Below are positions 1-10,261 of a stretch of 64,000 nt of DNA, one piece after another. The stretch covers positions 76,234,948 through 76,298,947 of the forward strand of contig OY754464.1 in the NCBI GenBank assembly GCA_963575645.1, read 5' to 3'. Numbering within the stretch: position 1 is the stretch's first letter; the number at the start of each line of letters is the position of its first letter. The notes under the pieces were generated by a model. The model was not told the origin of the DNA. It made no database searches and was given only the letters and a program-made list of their open reading frames with translations. This DNA is from Xanthostigma xanthostigma (taxonomy: Eukaryota > Arthropoda > Insecta > Raphidioptera > Raphidiidae). The position numbers and the translations under genes are program-made.

Positions 1-484
1 TCACCGAAAAAGAAATTTCCTTGAAGGGGAACGTAAGTTTAATGCCGGTCATATCATAAAATTAGGCAAACAGAATCTTCAAGTAAGGTGAATTTTAATG
101 CTTTCTGTTTACAAACTTCCGATTTAAAGATTTTTCCATAGAAGTAGGTACACAAGATTTTTATGATTGAAAAATTATGACGTTTGCAGTGAACAATTTA
201 AGCTCGAGTTTTTGCTAAAAAATGAAAAAAAAAAATTTAACTCATACAAATTTGTAAATTTTCAAACAAACACTGTTTTTCACCTAAAAAAAATTGTTTC
301 TGTTTTTTATACTACCACGACGCCATTTTGTTATAATTATATATAAATAACAAATATTTTTGAGAACTTTAATATATGCGTAAAAAATCCCTTATTTTTT
401 TTTGATCCGCCACCTAGAACTCGTAAAAAAAATTCACAAAAAAAGCTTATTTTTTTGTTGCGCCTGGGTAGTGTAACCCCTTAA
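1..484. mobile_element. TTAA-flanked MITE, right part, cut by the window start
   Basis: The right end reads CCTGGGTAGTGTAACCCC followed by TTAA (481-484). It matches, with mismatches, the right half of the complete copy at 51447-52157, which is bounded by TTAA on both sides. TTAA target sites are typical of piggyBac-type elements, but no transposase is present, so the superfamily is inferred. Confidence 0.7.
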
Positions 485-486
485 TT

Positions 487-560
487 AAATAAAATTTAAA
501 AACATTAATTCAACTTTGAACGGCTTTTTCTCTCTTATTTTTGAGGTTTGATAAAAAAAT
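487..560 (-). repeat. Broken copy of part of the unidentified ORF repeat (45.43-45.50 kb)
   Basis: Read on the minus strand, this AT-rich stretch resembles 45430-45500 (shared TTTTTTATCAAA, CTCAAAAAT and GAGAGAAA blocks). The same block also recurs inverted just after the ORF at 45735-45800. It has no intact frame here. Confidence 0.5.
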
Positions 561-654
561 ACTTAGAATATTTTCAAGTACCTAAATAAAATTGTCGACC
601 AATTTTTCTCAGACCATACGATATATTGACAAAAAATAATAAAAATACAAATCA

Positions 655-700
655 ATATAACACAAGATGACGTTTCGATCCGGATTTGGATCTTCTTCAG
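655..700 (-). ncRNA. Hammerhead-ribozyme-like motif of the PLE
   Basis: The minus strand reads CTGAAGA, then stem II GATCC...GGATC, then GAAAC and GTCATCTTG. This matches the hammerhead core order CUGANGA-stem II-GAAA, with A in place of the usual U. Hammerhead motifs are known in the terminal repeats of Penelope-like elements. Its place downstream of a PLE endonuclease fragment supports the call. Catalytic activity is unknown. Confidence 0.55.
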
Positions 701-744
701 AAATATCTAAAAAATATAAAAATTAATTAGTATTAAGTACTTTA

Positions 745-1394
745 TCTAATATATAAAATTCTCGTGTCACAGTTTTCGAAGTCATACTCCTCCGAAACGG
801 CTTGACCGATTTTGATGAAATTTTTTGTGCTTATCCGGTATCTATGAGAATCGACCAACATCTATTTTTCATCCCCCTAAATGTTAGGGGTAGTCCACCC
901 CTAATTTTTTTTTTTATTTTTTAGACAAAATTTTTAATTTCTATTTTTTTATGATACAACATACAAAAATACATACAATCCTCAATTTTCACCCTTCTAC
1001 GATCAACCCTTATTTTTTAATAGCCATTCTAGTAATTTAATCATTTTTCCTCTCCGGTCGAAAACTGATCAATCGTCATTTAATTAGTTATCCCCGCCAG
1101 ATGTCTACAGGTGTCACTTCGCCAACATCTATTTTTCATCCCCCTAAATGTTAGGGGTACTCCACCCCTAAATTTTTTTTCTTCCTTCCCCATTCGTTCT
1201 TTTGCACCGGGCAACGGCGCAGCCGGAGTGCTCGACATACACACATATACGTCCATGTATATTTTAAAATAAATAAAATAGATAGATAGATGTTCCAATT
1301 AAATTGTTTTATTATTTCACTTTATACGTAGCGAAGCCGCTATATATATATATATTATACTGTTAGGCGGTACGAAGTTCGCCGGGTCCGCTAT
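745..1394 (+). mobile_element. Non-autonomous Helitron (TCTAATATATAAAATTCTCG type)
   Basis: It starts A|TCTAATATATAAAATTC and ends with a short hairpin (GGCG...CGCC) followed by GGGTCCGCTAT, with T after it. The canonical CTAG end is altered to CTAT. It holds two direct copies of an approximately 50 bp block centred on ATCCCCCTAAATGTTAGGGG (856-905 and 1121-1172). It has no coding and lies inside the PLE remnant. Confidence 0.7.
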
Positions 1395-1519
1395 TATCTA
1401 ATAGATTTCACGCAAGATAGAAACTTTGAATGATTAAAAAAATAATGAAAAATTAATAACAAACAAAATTTATAAACAAAATATTATTTCAAAATAATAT
1501 CATAAATATTACTTAAATT

Positions 1520-1670
1520 TTCCGTATCTAATTGAGCATTAAGAGAGTTTTTATTAGATTTTATATATAACATTTCCGAAATAGGTACTTCTTTTAAAAT
1601 AATTACTTTCAATATCTAAAATTTTAACACTATCCCAATTAATTTTATGGTCGTAATCAATTTTATGCTT
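1520..1670 (-). pseudogene. PLE GIY-YIG endonuclease, C-terminal fragment, frameshifted
   Basis: Minus-strand translation gives INWDSVKILDIESNYFKRS, then after one frameshift SEMLYIKSNKNSLNAQLDT. This is the C-terminal pattern of Penelope-type GIY-YIG endonucleases: a hydrophobic VKILD segment, a YFKR basic turn, an ISEM-like segment with the catalytic glutamate, and the N-LN end. It corresponds to the last third of the domain in the copy at 17.6-18.0 kb. It is certainly non-functional because of the frameshift and truncation. Confidence 0.65.
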
Positions 1671-1739
1671 AGTCTGAGAAATATTGGTCGATATATTTTA
1701 TTTACTTGAAGAGTTCTATTCAGACGTTAATCAAAGATT

Positions 1740-1830
1740 TGACTTAGAATATTTGTTCGTCTATTTCATTTCTGCACGCTGTTAAAAAAGAAGAATCAAC
1801 TTAAAAATCACCTGTATAGTATATAATCAA
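1740..1830 (-). repeat. Second broken copy of the unidentified ORF repeat (45.35-45.44 kb)
   Basis: The minus strand carries a polypyrimidine tract ending AACAG, followed by sequence encoding CRNEIDEQIF, against CRNRIDEKIF at 45403 onward. Here the upstream side has ACAGGTGATTTTTAAG, a plausible splice donor, where the 45 kb copy reads ACAAAATGATTTTTAAG. Confidence 0.55.
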
Positions 1831-2253
1831 TTAAAAAAAGTTTCACTCCAACATAAAAATATTACACTTATTTTGTCATTATTTTAGAAATCTGGATTTA
1901 CCTTTAATCTACTACACCTTGTACAAAAATGATACTTATGGATGCATATTATAATTAATTTTATTTATGTACTCCTTAAACCGAGGGTAACCTTTTAATA
2001 GCTGGCCTTAGCTGCTAACATAAGTGCAGCATATGTCTTGGCCGTAACAAACACGCCGCGTGCCTCCATTAAATACGTAAAGCTAAGACATAAACGGGCC
2101 GGCCTTAAATCCATCCATCGTTAAACTTTAAACTTATACCAACTACATTAAAACAAGACCCTGATTCCAAGTATTGACGTCGGTCGACGCGGAACCGACT
2201 GTTCAAGTTGGCCGCTATACGAGTCGTACATTCGCAAAAGATAATAATAATAA
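1831..2253. other. No gene or recognised repeat
   Basis: 1831-1970 is AT-rich. 1975-2250 is noticeably less AT-rich, not repeated elsewhere in the window and free of long frames. It could be single-copy intronic or regulatory DNA, but no defined site is visible. Confidence 0.4.
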
Positions 2254-2842
2254 CTAGTGTGGCCTGTGCGAATTATTCGCACTAAATAAGTATAATAATT
2301 ATCACTTTACAAAATTTAAATATGATTGCAGGTATTCAATTCGTTTCTAATTTTGCACACTGCTTATAACGTTCTTCTTTTTGTTGTATTACAATATGAA
2401 GCTCAGATGACAGATCGAAGAAATATTTTACTAAAATTGTCATATAGAGGCGCAAGTAGCAAAAGCGTTGAGCTAAGCCGTCAGATGGCATCATGCAGCA
2501 TTGCTGTGACGTTGTTCAGCGTTGCTCGCTGTTTCAAAATTAAAGCCGTCAGATGGCAGTATGCAGTATTGTGTCTGTTGTATTACAATATGAAGGTCAG
2601 ATGACAGATCGAAGTATTGACGTTGTTTCAAAATTAAAGCCGTCAGATGGCAGACGTTGTTCAGCGTTGCTGTATTTTAATTAATTTACAAAAACAAAAG
2701 CAATAATAAATTTTTTAGTTGTCGATGTCAGTAGAGCAAGCAATTATCTGTAAAATGATATATAATTTATGTGGAAAAAATGTGAGGTTTTTTCTAAAAA
2801 GGTAGGCAAACATCTTTAACCTTAGCGTATTAATATATATGA
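2254..2842 (-). mobile_element. Helitron N1, copy 1
   Basis: The minus-strand element starts TC (2842-2841) in TCATATATATTAATACGC and ends GTGCGAATAATTCGCAC-AGGCCACA-CTAG (2254), followed by T. The 3' hairpin has a 7 bp stem and lies 8 nt from CTAG, the Helitron 3' signature. The internal sequence repeats the GCCGTCAGATGGCA unit several times. The 92-codon open frame inside is not conserved in all copies and is probably not a gene. Confidence 0.8.
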
Positions 2843-3256
2843 TGCGCTTTACGTCTGTTTCTCGTCTTTATGTCATAACAGACGCCATTCGCATCATTAC
2901 TATTTTCCATCTATCACACTTCCCGTTATTTTCTATACATTTTTAAACTTTCACTTTAGTTAATAGCAATGGGCGAATGAAGGAATTTTAAGACATTAGG
3001 GAAAGGTAGGCAAATTTTGAGCATAGGAGTTTGTCAAGTAATCGGCCATGGCCTTGAATAAGGAATTATCTTGATATTTATCTAGAATTATTAAAGGGAA
3101 ACTATGGGAAACCTTAACAAGATGGCCGGTACAGGAATTACCGTTTCTCGGCGAGAGGCAGCGGGAAAAAGTCCCAGACACATCTGCCCCCGCCGGGATT
3201 CGAACCCGGTACCTCCCGAATGCGACTCTAGTGCTCTCACCACTACGCCACCCCGC
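2843..3256 (-). mobile_element. tRNA-derived SINE, copy 1
   Basis: The head (3256 to about 3183) has an A box TGGCGTAGTGG and a B box GGTTCGAATCC inside a tRNA-like GGGG...CCGG fold. The body includes the CCTGTACCGGCCATCTTG block and the end CGAGAAACAGACGTAAAGCG. Copies lie at 4982-5905 and 59548-59850. Both Pol III boxes are near consensus here, so this copy could still be transcribed. Its 3' end abuts Helitron N1 copy 1. Confidence 0.75.
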
Positions 3257-3724
3257 TTTGCAACGGTTACGATTCATTCATAATATTATACTCACTATTT
3301 TTTATAGCTTAAGAAATCACACTCAACAACTGCGGCATATAAATCTGAAACAAAAAATGTAATTAGTCATGCATACCTACTTTTCACACTTAACTGTACC
3401 TTCTTACCGTAACTTGACTAGTGCATAATTATAGTCTTTGACGCGGAGAGCATTTTCCTCATTAAAAATAACTAGAACCGTATGCATGTAACCATAAAAG
3501 TATCGTTTCATAGTAATTCTTTATTTATTTATTCCTGGGAAAGTTACATAAATTACACAGTAATTTATGATAATTTCTCCAGTTGGATTTGATAATGAAA
3601 GTTAGAAATCAGAATCAGCCGATACCAATATCGATTTTAGTTGAAAAACAAATCAAGTTTTTTGACGTTATTAAAAACAAGAATCAAACGATCAATTATT
3701 TTGTGAGCAGGATCGATTTGAAAC
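3257..3724. other. No gene or recognised repeat
   Basis: AT-rich sequence without a long frame, terminal repeat or tandem array that I could recognise. Confidence 0.4.
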
Positions 3725-4066
3725 TATATGAATATGAATATGAACTTTATTGTCAATAGAACTGTACATATACGGTATATTTGACTAATGACTAGTCAAA
3801 ATTACAAAGAGACATAATACTATTTAAAATAAGAATAAAATTCGTCAAGAGAATAAAATGCATTATTGACAAGTAGGTTTTTAACTTTAGATTTAAATTT
3901 TGTGAAAGAAGCTAAATTTCTGCATTCTGCAGGCAGTATATTGTATAAATGGGCTGAATTGACGGACTATATTTAAAAATATTATTATTTGCCATAGGTG
4001 TTATTAACCTAAATTTCGTGCGAGTATCATGCGAATGAATAGTGTCTACAGTTGTAAAATACAATG
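3725..4066 (-). pseudogene. Non-LTR retrotransposon 3' end (CR1/Jockey-like C-terminus)
   Basis: Minus-strand codons 3960-3820 give NSAHLYNILPAECRNLASFT...NAFYSLDEFYSYFK followed by stop, a pattern typical of the extreme C-terminus of CR1/Jockey-type ORF2 proteins (YN-LP, FYSLDEF). The 3' tail is an ATTCAT repeat (3727-3742). Upstream frames are broken. It is 5'-truncated and its target duplication was not identified. Confidence 0.6.
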
Positions 4067-4656
4067 TAGTGATGTGTCCACATGACTCTTTATTGGGATC
4101 TGGCTCCGTGCGCTCCGCTCACTAAAAAGAGTCGCTCAGAGCGAGTCGTTCAAACGAGTGACACTAGACACAAGAGTGCAGACTGCAGAGGTGTGAACTG
4201 TCATCATGCATGCTCAGGAGTCACGTAGCATTGCACAGCACAATACACACACTCAGCTCTGATCTCATTTTAATATGATTTTGATCTTATATTATTCGCA
4301 TTTTGGATTAATAAAGGCTTAACAATAATACTGTTTATTGTTACAATATTATATCTTTGTCAACGACGTCAATGTAAATGGTTTAAGTCACTGTAAGCTT
4401 AGTACTATTACATTTATAGTGTGTCATTCAACATTAAATGACTCAGCGAAGATAACTCCGTACGTGCAAAATTCTCTAGTGCCTCTTTGGCCTGTGCTGC
4501 GTGCGCTCTGTAAATGTGCGAATGCAACAGTACAAGACAGCTCAGCACAGAGCAATGGCGCTTGGGGTGCGTCATTCACAAAAAAGAGCGACTCGCTCCG
4601 CTCCGACAAGGGAGTCGTTCATTATGAACGACTCGCTCAAGAGTGACACATCACTA
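4067..4656. mobile_element. hAT-like MITE, TAGTGATGTG family, complete copy
   Basis: Ends are TAGTGATGTGTC... and ...GACACATCACTA, with flanking 8-mers ATACAATG and CTACTATG (6 of 8 identical), suggesting a decayed 8 bp target duplication. Subterminal AGAGCGAGTCGTTC-type repeats occur in both orientations near both ends. Other copies: 12563-12760, 46252-46728, 49974-50393 (chimeric) and 61391-61962. It is non-coding. Confidence 0.65.
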
Positions 4657-4981
4657 CTACTATGCTCTTTATATGGAGCAATAAGTATGTTAACAATCTA
4701 AGGTCATTGTCAAATCAGATTTTCTGACAATGATTTCTGCAACTGAGCATACGAACAACAAATTAACATAAGTTAAATTTAGTTCAGCGTTAGTAATGTT
4801 AGTATTAGTTTGTTCCGAAAGCAATCTGTAAGTTAATCTGAGATTAAATTTAATTGACCTCGGTGAACACGAGTTTTAATAACCGCGTATCTTGGTATAC
4901 GTGCCTTCAACTTATAAATGTGCAATTATTAAGCAATGACTTTGAAACTAGCATTGCATATTTGCGACACAATTTACCGAT
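4657..4981. other. No gene or recognised repeat
   Basis: AT-rich sequence. Nothing distinctive was seen beyond short inverted words. Confidence 0.4.
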
Positions 4982-5233
4982 CGGGGTGGCGTAGTTGTGA
5001 GAGCACTAGACTCGCATTCGGGAGGAACCGGGCTCGAATCCCGGCGGGGGGGACTTTTTCCTGCTGCCTCTCGCCGAAAAACGGTAATTCCTGTACCGGC
5101 CATCTTAAGGTTTTCCATGGTTTCCCTCAATAATTCCAGATAAATATCGAGATGGTTCCTTATTCAAGATCAAACTCAAAAATTTGCCTACCTTATGTCT
5201 TAAAATTCCTTCATTCGCCCATTGCTATTAATT

Positions 5234-5793
5234 AGATTAGATTAGATTTATTTAGGGTGATAAGACACTTGATATCTCACAAACACTGCGACCTAAAAGA
5301 GCTTTTGTGCATCCCCTAATAGTATTATTCCCAGTCTGGAAGGATGCTTTTTATGAACCTTATTACCTTACTTGGGGCTGTTCTCCATATGTCCTCAGGC
5401 TTTGGAAAAGGCCTGTTAAGATATAGCAGCCTTTTGGAGAGCATTTCTTCACATTCATATAGGATGTGTTCAGCAGTTTCTTTTGCTTCTTTACAGAAGC
5501 GACAGTTATCATCTTGGGCTTTACCCATTTTTGAGAGATGGTATCTCAGAAGACAGTGGCCTGTAAGGAGTACTGTCAGTATTCTCAGTTCTGCTTTGCT
5601 GAGCATAAGGAGTTCTTTGGTCCTTTTGGTATTGTGCGAGATAAATCTCTTTGATTGTCTCAGTCCTAGAGTAGACTTCCAACGAGAGACCTTCTTTTCG
5701 TCCTTCCATTTGCGAACCTCTAACTTGACATGGCTCTTAGAATAGCCACAGAAAGGTTCAGGGCCTATAAAAGTTTTAGTTCCTCCTTCTTTA
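5234..5793 (-). mobile_element. 5'-truncated non-LTR retrotransposon inserted in the SINE
   Basis: 560 bp insertion with a perfect 10 bp target duplication (GCTATTAATT). Its 3' end on the minus strand is AATAAATCTAATCTAATC, a TAATC-repeat tail typical of I/R1/Jockey-group LINEs. It carries a continuous coding segment (see 5325-5792). The clean duplication and open frame indicate a comparatively young insertion. Confidence 0.8.
5325..5792 (-). pseudogene. LINE ORF2 C-terminal segment (RNase H end and Cys motif)
   Basis: 155 codons stay open to the stop at 5325. The protein begins in KEGGTKTFIGPEPFCGYSK, the C-terminal strand of an RNase H-like domain seen in I/R1/Jockey-type ORF2 proteins. 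It continues through VRKWKDEKKVSRW, GLRQSKRFI and LTGHCLLRYHLSKMG, and has the Cys/His cluster C-x2-C...H-x4-C (CRFC, AEHILYEC). Everything upstream (endonuclease, RT and most of RNase H) is missing because the copy is 5'-truncated at 5793. Intact frame but not a functional gene. Confidence 0.75.
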
Positions 5794-5905
5794 GCTATTA
5801 ATTAAGTGGAAGTAGAAAAATAACGGGAAGTGTGATAGATGGAAAATAGTAATGGTGCGAATGTAATGACATAAAGTCGAGAAACAGACCCTAAACGCAT
5901 TATTA

Positions 5906-6584
5906 TTTTATTATTTCCGACACAATTTAATATAATATCCGCGTTTCGTTAATGATAGACTCATACGTATAAAATATACAGGTAATGCAGACAGGTATTC
6001 GACGTTGCATAAAATTAAGTCATGGCGCGCCATAAATTCCTGTAGGAGCGGCGGTGTTCAGCGCCCGGCGTTCCGCCACCACGTCCCGTCACAGAATGAT
6101 TCCCCCAGGTGGCTGACTGATGGCTGTACATAAATTCCGTAGAGGATAGGTCTGGAATAATATGCTCATACCGGGATGCTGTATATTGTTTCCCAACTGG
6201 TGGTTACCACCTACACGGAGTATTTTAAGGTGCATATAACACGTATGCTGCAGTGTTCAAAGCGGCGTCGCGGCGCGGCGGGGATACGACATGTGGCATA
6301 TATATAGCTTTCATATGAATTAGTCACCTACATCTTTGTATTAGAGAATTGTTTATAATGAATACATTTCAATCAATATAGTAACCTAAGCCAAGTGCGA
6401 GTCGTACTCGCGCACCGAGGGTTCCGTACATACTTGAAGGTGTGTAAATAGTTCGTCCATCACAGATTTTTCCCGCTTAGCCGTTGGAAAACTGTTGTTT
6501 TCATGCATTGACAAACGTCGCGGTCAGTTTGCCAACTAATCGTGTAATTACAATGAGTTCAAATGAACTACTGAACTGTTTATA
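5906..6584. other. No gene; GC-rich CpG-containing island at 6020-6300
   Basis: 6020-6300 is markedly GC-rich against its surroundings (GGCGCGCC, GGCGTCGCGGCGCGGCGG) and not repeated in the window. No long frame crosses it. 6384-6432 contains the dyad GTGCGAGTCGTACTCGCGCAC with the neighbouring word GGGTTCCGTAC, a repeat style I associate with Lepidoptera. Confidence 0.5.
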
Positions 6585-7343
6585 CAGGGTGTCCCATCAA
6601 GAATGGGACATAGAACAACCGCAGATTCTCCAATTCAAAATAAAACGATTAAGCGTAATATGCTTAGATAAAATGTTACTCGCTCTACCAGTGGCGTACG
6701 GCAGGAGTAAGTAATGCTTGTACCCCTTCTAAATGTTACGCCGCTGTCTAAATTTTAATTTTGACTATAATTTTAATTTTTTTGATATTTTCTAAGTCAA
6801 TAATGTACACTTGTTAGTTTGTTGTAAAGTCATTGGTTTTCGAGATATTCGCAGTTAAAGATAGATAGACATGTACTTTTTATTTGTATTATTATTAATA
6901 ATATTCATTTTTACAATTTTGTCTTTTAAAAAACTGCGAATATCTCCAATGACTTTACAACAAACTAACAAGTGTACATTATTGACTTAGAAAATATCAA
7001 AAAAATTAAAATTATAGTCAAAATTAAAATTTAGACAGCGGCGTAACATTTAGAACGGGTACAAGCATTACTTACTCATGCCGTACGCCACTGGTAGAGC
7101 GTACTGAACTAATTTTTTTATTGTTAGGTGCATTTTATGATATTTAACAAGTGGGCCGATTTGAGTAAAATTATACGGTGTATTAAAAAAATTATGGACA
7201 TTAATAATTTTTCAGTTTTCAACTTCAACACCCCGTATTTCGGAAACGAGTAACATTTTATCGAAGCATATTTCGCTTAATCGTTTTATTTTGAATTGGA
7301 GAATCTGCGGTTGTTCTATGTCCCATTCTTAATGGGACACCCT
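6585..7343. mobile_element. Foldback element with long inverted repeats, TA-flanked
   Basis: The left end TA-CAGGGTGTCCCAT and right end ATGGGACACCCT-ATA frame nested inverted arms: an outer pair (6585-6680 with 7255-7343) and an inner pair (6685-6860 with 6930-7105) sharing CAGTGGCGTACGGCA and AGTCAATAATGTACACTTG. It would form a hairpin several hundred bases long. It is non-coding and its superfamily is unassigned. Confidence 0.75.
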
Positions 7344-8933
7344 ATATAAAAAAAATTTCGCTGCCAAGCGACGCAAGACTGTAGTAGGTGTAGCCGAAGT
7401 CTCTCCTACAGTTGCCTCTGCCGAGGATTTTAATTTAAGTAAGTTTGCACTAAAATATTACAACGTGTATCTATAATAGAAGACAATTTTTTTTTTATTA
7501 AAAAATAATGTTTGTAATTCATAATGATTATTTCAATCTTTGATTAACCACTCCTCAATAAATAAAATTCTCGACCAATTTTTCTGACAATATTATTGTT
7601 CGAAAAATTGGTCGATAATTTTATTTATTCGTAATGATTATGTTAACGTCTATTTTTGTATCTCTGACAAATTTTTATAAAAAAAAGATATTGAAAGATC
7701 TCTCAAAATGTTTTTTATATGAAAATAAAATAAAAAATTATAAATATTCTTTGACTTGAGACTAGAGAGTGGGCATCCCTAATTATTCATTCATGGAAAT
7801 GCTTCTGATACGAGCTGCAATCATAATTTTAGATACTAGTGTCAATATTATAACCCCTCATTTCTAGTACGCGCTAGATTTAATTACGATAGCAGCTCGT
7901 ACAGAGAGTATTGCATTAAATACACCGCTTACCGTAAACAACGAATATAGGGACACCAGACTTCAACCTCTAGTAATTATGCCTGATTGTCAAATACTAC
8001 CATAGGCCAGTAAAATTCCACTATTTCGAAAGTTATAAGGACTCGGAGCGAACGAGACAGTTTTTTAAAAATCAATAAAGAATAGAAAAATTCAAATAAT
8101 TGATAATTTTTCGTACTTTTAAATGTTGGGTGTTTTTAGACATTTTCTTAACATCAAAAATGTAACTGGAAACAGGAATAAAAGACCAACGGAGAATTTG
8201 CTGGTTAAAGTTACTAAAAAAATGACGTTTTAGTTCTTCATGTCTACTGTTGTTTTAACGTCAGCCATACATTGATTTATGCAGTACTTAAAAAGGTAGA
8301 GGACCGCTGTTTTGTTGTATCTATAGTGCATGACCTACTTCCTTTAATAGATAATATGTGTGTATTTGTTTTCAGCTAGATGTCTGGTAACTATGGTTTT
8401 TGCGTTTCAATGGCGATTGCAGTATTATACTTTTTATGTCCCTTTTTTGTCTGACCTGGTTTTTGTCATAATCTCAGTGCATTTTTATATAGCGTGAGCT
8501 ACCGAAATTCATAGTTTAAAAGAAATATTATTAAAATGGTTAAATTATACGCAGACAAGCATATTATTTTAGTGTCTAAAATTAGATCATTTTTTGACGT
8601 TATTACTTCTTATGGTATTTAATTAATCACTACGTTTTTGTTAGTATTTTTTTAGTTTCTTATTTAACGGGAATACTATTTAGATCGATTTATCTTAAGC
8701 CATATTCATATTGAATTAATGTAAATAAATGTACTCCCTATTTCTATAAAAAAAAACTGGCCCAAGATTTGAAACAAAGAAACACAGAAATATACGGAGT
8801 CAAGCTAATTAAAAAACCGTTTGAAAATGTCGTAATATTATTAAAAAAAATGGTAAAAATAATTTAAAAAAAAAACGCCATGAAACATTTTTTATGTACC
8901 CAATTTCTTTTCGGGATTTTGATTATTTTCTCT
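7344..8933. other. No gene; short hairpin at 7557-7627
   Basis: The only structure seen is an imperfect palindrome at 7557-7627 whose arms carry CGACCAATTTTTCTG and CGAAAAATTGGTCG, a motif also found at the edges of the PLE remnants (about 600, 1690) and at 54770. The rest is AT-rich with no recognised element. Confidence 0.45.
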
Positions 8934-9440
8934 TACCATTCCACCCCACAATTGGGGAATGGTACTAGTTTAGGTCAAAAATCACTTTTCAAAAATTTTA
9001 CAATCTTTCCGTTTTGAGGTCCTCCGAATCCAAAAAACATATTTTTGGAAAAGCTCTGCGCGTTTTTTTGTCTGTTAGTCTGTGAACACGATACAGGTCA
9101 AACGGATGAGCGGATTGAAACCAAATTTTGGGAGGATGTTTGGTATGCAAATATGAAGAGTCCTATTGGTTTTGGGAAAAATCGGCGCATGCGCAGAAGA
9201 GATATATGCTATAAAGGTGTTTTTTATATAATAATGGTATACTTTTCATAACGGCTTATTATTCTATTTATTTTTTCAAGAAAGTTTCGTTAAAAAATAT
9301 TTTTTATAAACTTAGCAAAAAAATCAATATTGTTTTAAGTTCTATTACAAGAATACTCACGAAGGAAGGTGTCAAGCAAAATATTAATTTCCAAATTTTT
9401 TTCAAAAAGTATTTCTAAATTTTATTTTTAGCCAGGTATT
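8934..9440 (-). repeat. ACCATTCC-type MITE, copy A (truncated)
   Basis: It begins with hairpin TACCATTCC...GGAATGGTA, then a body shared with copies at 14511-15190 and 22740-23391 (for example GTGAACACGATACAGGTC). The far end is missing. An open frame of 68 codons inside is degraded in the other copies and is not treated as a gene. Confidence 0.65.
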
Positions 9441-10261
9441 TTATTATTTCCAGATATATCTTTATTATTATTATTATTATGATACTGGGCGGGGGGGGGG
9501 AATTATCCCCTTTACCCTTCCCATATCTACGCTCTTATTACATATTATTGACGTTCTTAGAAAAATGTATTACCCAAAGCTACTGTCAGGACTTCAACTA
9601 TAACGACTTCTGAATTATCATTTATTCTACGGTGGCACGCCTAAACAATCAATTTTAATTTATAGTTAAATAATGTTTTTATTCAAATTGTAATTATTTT
9701 CTCCTGGCATCACTCGAATCCATTCGAAATAGCTTTTAATTTCGGCTCATTAACCGGTCTAATTATTGAAGATCAAACAACAAACAAAAACGTTATTCTG
9801 TAATTTTCAACTTGATTAGAATTTTTTTGGAGTCTTTTTCTACTCGTCTAGTATTTTTATTATACAGCCTGTACTCGCATACAGCTAGTGTTGTGTTATT
9901 TAATTAATCCAGTATTACCGATCCATCAAGTTAGTTTGCAGCTGTTAGATATAGGTCGAAATCTGGGAACATGCACAATGCACGTCGAGTACGACGCGAC
10001 GATGTTAACGTCAAAGAAACCCAACGCTTAGCGCTTATTTGACAAGTTGTCAAATTTACTAAACCACTGTGTCATAAACTTTAGTGCCAAATCGAAAAGT
10101 TATAATGCAACGCGAATAGTGTGATAAACTTAGAACGAACTCGATATGTTTCTAGTTAATACAGTGTCTCATTTGGATTTACGAATGTTTGCTAGTTCTC
10201 ATTGGACAGCTGATGTAAAGAGTGATTACTAACAATCTATTATGAAACATGTTACGTATCA
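9441..10261. other. No gene; microsatellite and G tract
   Basis: (TTA)n at about 9461-9480 and a run of G at 9489-9500. The remaining sequence has no recognised element. Confidence 0.4.

Larger units (their letters stand above)
601..1735 (-). mobile_element. Penelope-like element (PLE) remnant, interrupted by a Helitron
   Basis: On the minus strand the order is: a flanking motif (1735-1680), an endonuclease fragment (1670-1520), AT-rich 3' sequence to 1395, an inserted Helitron (1394-745), then 744-655 ending in a hammerhead-like motif. The motif TCGACCAATTTTTCTCAGAC near 600 recurs in inverted relation near 1680-1720, so the remnant is bounded by inverted terminal sequence, as is PLE copy 2 at 17.5-18.3 kb. 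No reverse transcriptase domain remains. The family call rests on the GIY-YIG C-terminus. Confidence 0.6.
4982..5905 (+). mobile_element. tRNA-derived SINE, copy 2, split by a LINE insertion
   Basis: The tRNA-like head is at 4982-5052 with B box GGCTCGAATCC. The body matches copy 1 to 5233 and resumes at 5804. The interruption is a minus-strand LINE flanked by the 10 bp duplication GCTATTAATT (5224-5233 and 5794-5803). The end is GAGAAACAGACCC followed by an AT-rich tail. Confidence 0.75.

Noticed and set aside
2326-2604. 92-codon open frame, also present at 38722-39000 and 40868-41149
   Set aside because: It lies inside Helitron N1 copies, is built from the GCCGTCAGATGGCA repeats, and is not conserved in the deleted copy. 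Conservation follows the DNA repeat, not codon positions.
2996-3277. 93-codon minus frame over the SINE
   Set aside because: It crosses the tRNA-like head and Pol III boxes. The plus-strand copy at 4936 reads a different peptide from the same DNA.
4338-4646. 102-codon frame, similar to one at 61674-62051
   Set aside because: Internal to the hAT-like TAGTGATGTG element. The shared peptide reflects shared non-coding repeat DNA, with overlapping frames on the other strand equally open.
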